In this document: positions 1 through 4,862 of the stretch, piece by piece
How the letters are laid out: each line of letters opens with the position of its first letter
Position numbering within the stretch: the stretch's first letter is position 1
From: Flavobacterium sp.
Lineage (GTDB): Bacteria > Bacteroidota > Bacteroidia > Flavobacteriales > Flavobacteriaceae
Reading direction: 5' to 3'
NCBI GenBank assembly: GCA_005792865.1
Contig: SXQR01000231.1
Coordinates: 1 to 6,822, forward strand
Length of the DNA: 6,822 nucleotides
Notes under the pieces: generated by a model
The model's database searches: none
What the model saw: only the letters and a program-made list of their open reading frames with translations
Told to the model about the DNA's origin: nothing
Made by a program: the position numbers and the translations under genes

Positions 1-516
1 GCCGGAATTGTTTGATGAATACTGCGGCAACTCTATCAGCATGCTCACAGGTTCAAAACCCGGAATTTCATTATAGGTCAACCGGACTTTCATGAACCGC
101 CAGTTGGCAAACTTGACGGGACTGACGCCCGGGGCGATGAATTGTCCAAAGGTGCTGTTGGTCTGCGCCGCGGGATAGGCGAAAGACGGGCCTGCGTTGT
201 AACTTACATACCAGGGATTGATCCTGTACTGAGGGCTTGAAGCCTGCGAGAAATTTTTGTGTGTCACCTCGCTGTTTGCGGGCATCGCGAACTTCCCCAT
301 GACGCGGATCATCGGGTTGGCCGTCAGGTTATTGTCGGCGCCGTAGCAAACCAACTCACCTGAAAGCTGCAGTTCACTTTGATTGTTGATGCGCAGGCTT
401 TGGCCGTTGACTGGGGCAACGCGTGCGGCATCTGATACCGTGTCAGGTGCGTCGTTTTCGCAGGAAAAGGAGATCAGGGCAAAAAGGGCAAGAGAACACA
501 AGTAGAGATTTTTCAT
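1..516 (-). CDS. Putative lipoprotein of unknown family, 3' end cut by window edge
   Basis: The frame is open for exactly 172 codons from ATG (514-516, complement) to the window edge, so the C-terminus is missing. The N-terminus is a lipoprotein signal: MKNLY, a hydrophobic stretch LALFALISF, then Cys19 in the context ISFSC. The -3 residue is Ser rather than Leu, a looser lipobox of the kind common in Bacteroidota. The residues after the cysteine are acidic (ENDAPD), which in this phylum can favour surface exposure of lipoproteins; that is inference. The rest of the visible protein is soluble and rich in Asn, Ser, Pro and aromatic residues, with no domain I recognise; a beta-rich surface or periplasmic protein is plausible. 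The start is supported by the signal peptide and by a promoter 36 nt upstream. No Shine-Dalgarno is visible, only the A-rich sequence CCGAAAAA before ATG, as is usual here. Function unknown. Confidence 0.8.
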   Translation of the reverse strand, partial: MKNLYLCSLALFALISFSCENDAPDTVSDAARVAPVNGQSLRINNQSELQLSGELVCYGADNNLTANPMIRVMGKFAMPANSEVTHKNFSQASSPQYRINPWYVSYNAGPSFAYPAAQTNSTFGQFIAPGVSPVKFANWRFMKVRLTYNEIPGFEPVSMLIELPQYSSNNSG

Positions 517-552
517 TTTTTCGGAATTTAGATTTGGGTTTGATTTCCGTAG

Positions 553-585
553 CAAATGTATATCTATATAACGACAAAAAGCAAA
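553..585 (-). promoter_or_regulatory. Bacteroidota-type promoter of the lipoprotein gene
   Basis: Read on the minus strand, TACATTTG (553-560) matches the -7 consensus TAnnTTTG exactly. TTTG (582-585) lies 21 nt upstream as the -33 element. The spacer is slightly longer than the 19 nt of the two other minus-strand promoters in this window. The -7 box ends 36 nt before the ATG at 516, so the leader would be about 30 nt. Called from motif and position only. Confidence 0.6.
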
Positions 586-940
586 TAAAATCGATGAAAT
601 GCATTTTATTAACAATTTATTGCGTATAAATCTTACAAAAATAAATGTAGTTCGATCAATATCCGCATTTCAGATTATGCAACCAATCGGATGAACGGCA
701 TAACGAAATTGCGATTTTGACAAAATGATGAAACATTTACGGAACGCGGCCTGCAGGATTTCGGGTTGACCTGGAACACTCACAAGGAAGGCAGAACGGA
801 GTGAAAGGTTGATCCGCGACATGAAATATGCCCAATACCAAGACTGATAATGGAAAGGGTTTACAGCTATCCGTAAACACACTGCAACTAACCTGTAATA
901 CGAAATTGGTAAAGCTAAAGTGCGATCTGTAAACTGTTCA
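586..940. other. Intergenic stretch with no supported gene
   Basis: The first part (to about 650) is AT-rich and probably belongs to the regulatory region of the lipoprotein gene. The part from about 660 to 900 is less AT-rich and could be decayed coding sequence, but every frame is broken. A 70-codon minus-strand frame at 670-882 has no promoter, no signal and no recognisable protein character. A second TAnnTTTG match (TATTTTTG, minus strand, 636-643) has no TTG at a suitable distance. A short stem, GTTTAC/GTAAAC at 859-864 and 873-878, has no T-tract, so I see no clear terminator for the propeller gene that ends at 941. Confidence 0.5.
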
Positions 941-2683
941 CTACCTCTTCATCAACCTTACTACGCGGATTCCCGATGAGGTAGCCACTTTCGCCGTGTA
1001 AATCCCAGTGGGCAAACCACGGCCGTCAAAACGATCGATGTTTTTGGCTGAAAGCACACACCGGCCCAGGACGTCATATAGTTCCACCGACAAAACTTCT
1101 CCATTAAATTGAACTGTTTCGGTAAACGGATTTGGGCTTGCGCTGAAGGATTGACCCGCTGCAAACGCCGAAGTGCTGAGCCCAGCCGGCAATATGGACA
1201 TCAGGAACGAACCATAGCTGGAAAAACTGCTCGAAAGCATGACGGGGCTTCCGCCCGGATTGAAATCCATAGATCCCTGGAAACGGCCGCCAACCACGAC
1301 CTCGTTAAAGGGGTTCACGGCAATCGATCGGCCTTCGGCATTGAGATTGGTTGAAACCGGCCCGTAGGATCTCGCCCATCCAAAATTGCCTTCGGCATCG
1401 AGCATCAGGTTGAAAGCCTGGTTACCACCGCCATTTGCCACGAGATTGTAAGCCGCATCGGATGGATCGGCGTCCATGTGGGAAACGTAATGCCCGGTTG
1501 CGTAAATGCGTCCCTGCGCATCGGTGGCAAGGTCAAATACCTTTTCGGAATAATTGATTGTAAAATCGGGCGACATGGCACCGATGGTCTTTGCCCAGAC
1601 GAAAGTGCCGGCAGGCGTGAGCTTCAAAAAGAAAGCCGAGGCGAGCCCGACGCTCTGCAGGTCAAAGGTTGTCTCCGGGCTTGGGTCAAAATCGGCAACG
1701 ACCCTCAGGATTCCCGCCGCGATGACGTGCCCCTGGTTGTCAAAGGTGACGGCGTGGCCGCTTTCGGCAAACGTGGATGCGGGCCTTCCAAATGAATGTG
1801 CCCATTCCAGGTTTAGCGCGGTATCATATTTTGCGAGATAAATATCCTCCCCGTTGGTTTGTGAGGCGTGGCTCAGTACCGCCGAAGACGGATCAAAATC
1901 CACCGTGCCGCGGTATCCCCCGGTGATCGCCACATTGCCCTGTGCGTCCACGTCCATGTCCCGGATGTAATCGTCATAGGCTGTGGATCCTATCTGAACG
2001 GCGTTTTGGAATACGCCGTCATTGTCATATTTGAGAACGTAACCGTCAAATTTGGCAGCATCGGTGGATAACGTGATGTTTGTGGCACCGCTAAAGCTCA
2101 TCTGGTAATGAAAATAACCCGCGAGATAAACGTTCCCGGCAGCGTCGGTCTTGATTTGGCGGTTCCACATCGATCCGAATGGCGCCCCATGGGCCTTTGC
2201 CCAAATCAGGTTACGCGCACTATCGAACTTGCTGATGAAATTTCCGGTCGAGATGGTGGCCGATGCCGGCGGCAGGAACAAGGTGGCCGGCCCCGGGTCC
2301 ATATCGGTCTGGTTGTTATAGATGCCTGCCACAAAAACATTTCCCGCGGCGTCAACGGCAACTGTAGGCGTGGTCTCCTCGATGGAACTGTAACCGTCGG
2401 CGCCGCCCACGATTTTCGCCCAGATCAGTTGTCCGTCCCGATTGAGCTTTACACAATACATGTCGCCCTGGTTGGGATTGGACCCGTTCAAATACAGGAA
2501 ACCCGGTCCCGGATCAAAATCAACCGAGGAATGGAAAATGCCAACCGCGTAGACATTTCCGGCGGCGTCCGTGACCACATTGCTGCAAATTTCATGGGCC
2601 GAACCGCTGAATTTGGCCGCCCAGTTGAGCGATTGGCCATATGTTGAAATGGTAATGATCAGGGAAAGTAATATTGTTCTCAT
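941..2683 (-). CDS. Secreted seven-repeat beta-propeller-like protein with T9SS type A sorting domain
   Basis: The protein has 580 residues. An N-terminal signal peptide (MRTILLSLIITISTYG, likely cut before Gln17) targets it to the periplasm. A C-terminal domain (about 513-580) has the T9SS type A pattern: SPNPF, then VELYDVLGR, GLPTGIY and a basic end RLMKR. It would cross the outer membrane by T9SS and be released or anchored at the surface. Between them are seven repeats starting near residues 37, 108, 177, 243, 312, 385 and 454, with a pattern like DAAGNVYxxGxF followed about 8 residues later by DFDPG. Before each is a strand such as LIWAK or LEWAH. Spacing of 66-73 residues and a count of seven fit a seven-bladed propeller of the SBBP type; the fold is inferred. 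Ligand and function are unknown. The ATG at 2683 is chosen because it begins the signal peptide and sits 16 nt after a promoter. The frame stays open upstream to 2860, but that extension would run into the rpsA terminator. Confidence 0.88.
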   Translation of the reverse strand: MRTILLSLIITISTYGQSLNWAAKFSGSAHEICSNVVTDAAGNVYAVGIFHSSVDFDPGPGFLYLNGSNPNQGDMYCVKLNRDGQLIWAKIVGGADGYSSIEETTPTVAVDAAGNVFVAGIYNNQTDMDPGPATLFLPPASATISTGNFISKFDSARNLIWAKAHGAPFGSMWNRQIKTDAAGNVYLAGYFHYQMSFSGATNITLSTDAAKFDGYVLKYDNDGVFQNAVQIGSTAYDDYIRDMDVDAQGNVAITGGYRGTVDFDPSSAVLSHASQTNGEDIYLAKYDTALNLEWAHSFGRPASTFAESGHAVTFDNQGHVIAAGILRVVADFDPSPETTFDLQSVGLASAFFLKLTPAGTFVWAKTIGAMSPDFTINYSEKVFDLATDAQGRIYATGHYVSHMDADPSDAAYNLVANGGGNQAFNLMLDAEGNFGWARSYGPVSTNLNAEGRSIAVNPFNEVVVGGRFQGSMDFNPGGSPVMLSSSFSSYGSFLMSILPAGLSTSAFAAGQSFSASPNPFTETVQFNGEVLSVELYDVLGRCVLSAKNIDRFDGRGLPTGIYTAKVATSSGIRVVRLMKR

Positions 2684-2699
2684 GATAAAAATTGAATGG

Positions 2700-2729
2700 C
2701 AAAGGTAGGTCTTACCGCAGTGATGGCAA
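2700..2729 (-). promoter_or_regulatory. Bacteroidota-type promoter of the propeller gene
   Basis: On the minus strand, TACCTTTG (2700-2707) matches TAnnTTTG exactly, and TTG (2727-2729) lies 19 nt upstream. The -7 box ends 16 nt before the ATG at 2683, giving a leader of about 10 nt. This placement rules out translation from starts upstream of about 2695 and decides the start of the propeller gene. Confidence 0.7.
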
Positions 2730-2733
2730 TGAT

Positions 2734-2831
2734 AGTTAACAGTTAACGGTTTACGGTTGCATGATGATAGGTGTCGGATGACAGAAGACTGACAGCTACA
2801 GCTGATGACTGACGACTGACTGATGATTGCT
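2734..2831. repeat. Degenerate heptanucleotide tandem repeat tract
   Basis: Read on the plus strand in steps of seven, the tract goes AGTTAAC, AGTTAAC, GGTTTAC, GGTTGCA, TGATGAT, AGGTGTC, GGATGAC, AGAAGAC, TGACAGC, TACAGCT, GATGACT, GACGACT, GACTGAT, GATTGCT. The first units form a GTTAAC/GTTTAC family and the last a GATGACT/GACGACT family, with poorly conserved units between. The tract fills the gap between the rpsA terminator and the promoter of the propeller gene. Degenerate heptamer tracts are known in intergenic DNA of some bacteria; the function here is unknown. The seven-base register is clear at both ends and weak in the middle. Confidence 0.5.
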
Positions 2832-2837
2832 CCCCAC

Positions 2838-2868
2838 AAAAAAAAGCCCCATGTTTCCACGGGGCTTT
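2838..2868 (-). terminator. Intrinsic terminator of rpsA
   Basis: On the minus strand an 11-bp stem (AAAGCCCCGTG with CATGGGGCTTT, one G-U pair) closes a GAAA tetraloop at 2843-2868 and runs into a tract of eight T (2838-2845). It starts 19 nt after the rpsA stop codon. The GNRA loop, the GC core and the T-tract make this a textbook Rho-independent terminator, and it isolates rpsA from the propeller gene downstream. Confidence 0.92.
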
Positions 2869-2887
2869 CTCTTATCTGGAAAAAGAA

Positions 2888-4654
2888 TTACTTCTTCTCG
2901 TTCTTCTCCATTTTGGCTTTAAGGCCGGCAAGGATCTCATTGTTGTCTCCCAATGTCGCAGCGGGTGCGTTGGTATTGTTTGACTCCTGGGCCTGCTTCA
3001 TGTTGCGGTCCTCTTCCTCGCGGAAAATTGCCGTATGCGAAGCCACTACCCTTTTGAACTCCTTGTTGAACTCGATCACCTTGAAATCGGCGACTTCGCC
3101 TTTCTTGAGTTTCTTTCCGTCCTCTTTCTCAAGGTGACGGGCCGGGATGAAGGCCACGATGTCGTTGTTGAACTCAACCGTTGCGCCTTTGTCCACGATT
3201 TCGGCGATGGTTCCGTTGTGAACGGTTCCGACTCCGAATGAATCCTCATATTTGTCCCAAGGGTTGGGCTGTGTCTGCTTGTGGCCGAGGGACAGTTTGC
3301 GTCCGTCAACGTCAAGCTCCAGAACCACAACGTCAAGCTTCTCGCCTACCGTTACGAATTCGGACGGGTGCTTCACCTTCTTGGTCCATGAAAGGTCAGA
3401 GATGTAGATAAGTCCGTCGATGCCTTCCTCAAGTTCCACGAACACACCAAAGTTGGTGAAGTTGCGAACGATTCCGGTGTGACGCGATCCAACAGGATAC
3501 TTCGCGGTGATGTCGGTCCATGGATCCTGTGAAAGTTGCTTGATGCCCAGTGACATCTTGCGGTCTTCGCGGTCCAGGGTCAGGATGACAGCCTCGACAA
3601 CGTCGCCCACTTTCACGAAGTCCTGAGCCGAACGCAGGTGCGTTGACCATGACATCTCTGAAACATGGATGAGTCCTTCAACACCTTCGGCCACCTCGAT
3701 GAACGCGCCGTAGTCTGCGATGACCACCACTTTGCCTTTCACCTTGTCACCTACCTTGAGGTTCGGATCAAGGGCATCCCATGGGTGTGCGTTAAGCTGC
3801 TTCAGACCAAGTTGGATACGTGTCTTCTCGTCGTCGAAATCCAGGATAACGACATTGAGTTTCTGGTCCAGTTCGAGCACTTCGCTCGGGTGGTTGATGC
3901 GCGACCATGAAAGGTCGGTAATGTGGATAAGACCGTCGACGCCTCCAAGGTCGATGAACACACCGTAAGATGTGATGTTCTTGACGACACCTTCGAGGAC
4001 CTGCCCTTTCTGGAGCTGTCCGATGATCTCTTTTTTCTGGACTTCGATATCGGCTTCGATGAGCGCTTTGTGCGAAACCACCACGTTCTTGAACTCGTGG
4101 TTGATCTTCACTACCTTGAATTCCATCATTTTGTTGACGTAAACGTCGTAGTCGCGGATAGGCTTGACATCGATCTGCGATCCCGGAAGGAACGCCTCGA
4201 TCCCGAATACGTCCACGATCATTCCGCCTTTGGTGCGGCATTTCACGTAACCCTGTACGATCTCGCCTGTTTCGTGGGCAGCGATGACGCGGTCCCAAGA
4301 CTTGATGGTACGTGCTTTACGGTGTGACAATACGAGCTGTCCGGTCTTGTCCTCGCGGATGTCGATCAGGACCTCTACCTTGTCACCCACCTTCAGGCCC
4401 GGGTTGTAACGGAACTCGTTCAGGGAGATCACGCCTTCGCTCTTCGCGTTGATGTCAACGATCGCGTCGCGGTCTGTGATCCTTACCACGGTTCCTTCAA
4501 CCACTTCCTCCTGGTCGGTGGCGATGAAGGTCTTTGAAACAAGCTCCTCGAATTCTTTCAGGTTCGATTCGTCAACGGCATCGATGCCTTCCTCGAAGTT
4601 GTGCCAATTGAAATTGTTCAAAAACTCTTCCTGTTGTTTTGCTAGTTCAGCCAT
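2888..4654 (-). CDS. rpsA: 30S ribosomal protein S1
   Basis: The protein has 588 residues, a normal length for Bacteroidota S1. S1 binds single-stranded mRNA and helps load it on the 30S subunit; in Bacteroidota, where Shine-Dalgarno sequences are mostly absent, this role is likely to matter more. Six S1 (OB-fold) domains can be followed: about 49-112, 131-196, 217-286, 302-373, 387-460 and 474-542. Domains 3 to 5 carry the classic signature, for example YGVFIDLGGVDGLIHITDLSW, YGAFIEV...GLIHVSEMSW and FGVFVELEEGIDGLIYISDLSW, each followed by a conserved LGxKQ segment. The N-terminal segment (QEEFLNNFNWHNFEEGID) is typical of flavobacterial S1, and the tail (after about 548) is Asn-, Ala- and Lys-rich and low in complexity. 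The sequence is intact. Before the ATG lies AAATTTTTTAAATCAGA, with no Shine-Dalgarno. The gene is monocistronic: promoter at 4763-4792, terminator at 2838-2868. Confidence 0.98.
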   Translation of the reverse strand: MAELAKQQEEFLNNFNWHNFEEGIDAVDESNLKEFEELVSKTFIATDQEEVVEGTVVRITDRDAIVDINAKSEGVISLNEFRYNPGLKVGDKVEVLIDIREDKTGQLVLSHRKARTIKSWDRVIAAHETGEIVQGYVKCRTKGGMIVDVFGIEAFLPGSQIDVKPIRDYDVYVNKMMEFKVVKINHEFKNVVVSHKALIEADIEVQKKEIIGQLQKGQVLEGVVKNITSYGVFIDLGGVDGLIHITDLSWSRINHPSEVLELDQKLNVVILDFDDEKTRIQLGLKQLNAHPWDALDPNLKVGDKVKGKVVVIADYGAFIEVAEGVEGLIHVSEMSWSTHLRSAQDFVKVGDVVEAVILTLDREDRKMSLGIKQLSQDPWTDITAKYPVGSRHTGIVRNFTNFGVFVELEEGIDGLIYISDLSWTKKVKHPSEFVTVGEKLDVVVLELDVDGRKLSLGHKQTQPNPWDKYEDSFGVGTVHNGTIAEIVDKGATVEFNNDIVAFIPARHLEKEDGKKLKKGEVADFKVIEFNKEFKRVVASHTAIFREEEDRNMKQAQESNNTNAPAATLGDNNEILAGLKAKMEKNEKK

Positions 4655-4756
4655 TCTGATTTAAAAAATTTGTATCCTGCTTTCCCGGGGTCCGCGGCGG
4701 AATTACAGAAGCGTTTTACATTGAATCTTCCTTTTTTGAACCCTACCCGATAAAAA
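4655..4756 (-). promoter_or_regulatory. rpsA 5' leader with a GC-rich island
   Basis: The promoter position predicts an untranslated leader of about 100 nt. It is mostly AT-rich but contains a compact GC-rich block at 4682-4702 (minus strand TTCCGCCGCGG then ACCCCGGGAA) whose ends TTCC and GGAA could pair, though the interior pairs only weakly. S1 is known to repress translation of its own mRNA in E. coli through the leader. Whether this leader does the same is inference; I recognise no known riboswitch or protein-leader family here. Confidence 0.4.
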
Positions 4757-4762
4757 GGACTG

Positions 4763-4792
4763 CAAAAGTAAACCTTTTTTTGCAACATCCAA
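4763..4792 (-). promoter_or_regulatory. Bacteroidota-type promoter of rpsA
   Basis: On the minus strand, TACTTTTG (4763-4770) matches TAnnTTTG exactly, and TTG (4790-4792, within TTTTG) lies 19 nt upstream. This is the same spacing as the promoter of the propeller gene. It sits about 108 nt before the rpsA start codon and lies inside an inverted repeat. Confidence 0.72.
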
Positions 4793-4799
4793 AAGGTTT
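4770..4799. repeat. Perfect 9-bp inverted repeat overlapping the rpsA promoter
   Basis: AAACCTTTT (4770-4778) and AAAAGGTTT (4791-4799) are exact reverse complements separated by 12 nt. The left arm touches the rpsA -7 box and the right arm covers its -33 element, so the pair spans the region bound by RNA polymerase. It could be an operator for a dimeric regulator, or chance in AT-rich DNA. Confidence 0.55.
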
Positions 4800-4842
4800 T
4801 TGGCAGATACGGCGCTGTTTATCAGGACATTCAAATTTTTGC

Positions 4843-4850
4843 TATCTTAG
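4843..4850 (+). promoter_or_regulatory. Possible -7 element for the large secreted-protein gene
   Basis: TATCTTAG matches TAnnTTTG at all but one fixed base and ends 12 nt before the ATG at 4863, a distance close to that of the propeller gene. No TTG lies at 19 nt; the nearest candidate is a TGTTT ending at 4820, 22 nt upstream. If this is the promoter, the leader is only a few bases for ATG 4863 and about 15 for the in-frame ATG at 4872. Confidence 0.35.
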
Positions 4851-4862
4851 AAGCCTTTTATC

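Noticed and set aside
528..535. Plus-strand TAGATTTG matching TAnnTTTG
   Set aside because: No TTG at the right distance and no plus-strand gene follows it; a chance match.
584..610. Inverted repeat AATAAAAT / ATTTTATT (11-nt spacer) next to the -33 box of the lipoprotein promoter
   Set aside because: The arms are made of A and T only, in AT-rich DNA, so chance is the likely explanation; it also does not sit at the same place relative to the promoter as the rpsA repeat.
670..882. A 70-codon minus-strand frame in the intergenic stretch
   Set aside because: No promoter at a suitable distance, no ribosome-binding context, no known domain and unusual composition; treated as chance.
859..934. 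GTTTACAG-type arms (GTTTAC/GTAAAC at 859-878, and a CTGTAAAC near 927-934) as a terminator for the propeller gene
   Set aside because: Short arms, no GC core and no T-tract on the minus strand; not a convincing terminator.
2108..2647. A 179-codon open frame on the plus strand opposite the propeller gene
   Set aside because: It is antisense to the conserved repeats; its own repeats only mirror those of the propeller. No promoter or protein character of its own.
3792..4298. A 168-codon minus-strand frame in another register within rpsA
   Set aside because: It is a shifted reading of a highly conserved, intact rpsA, with an Arg-rich composition typical of out-of-frame translation.
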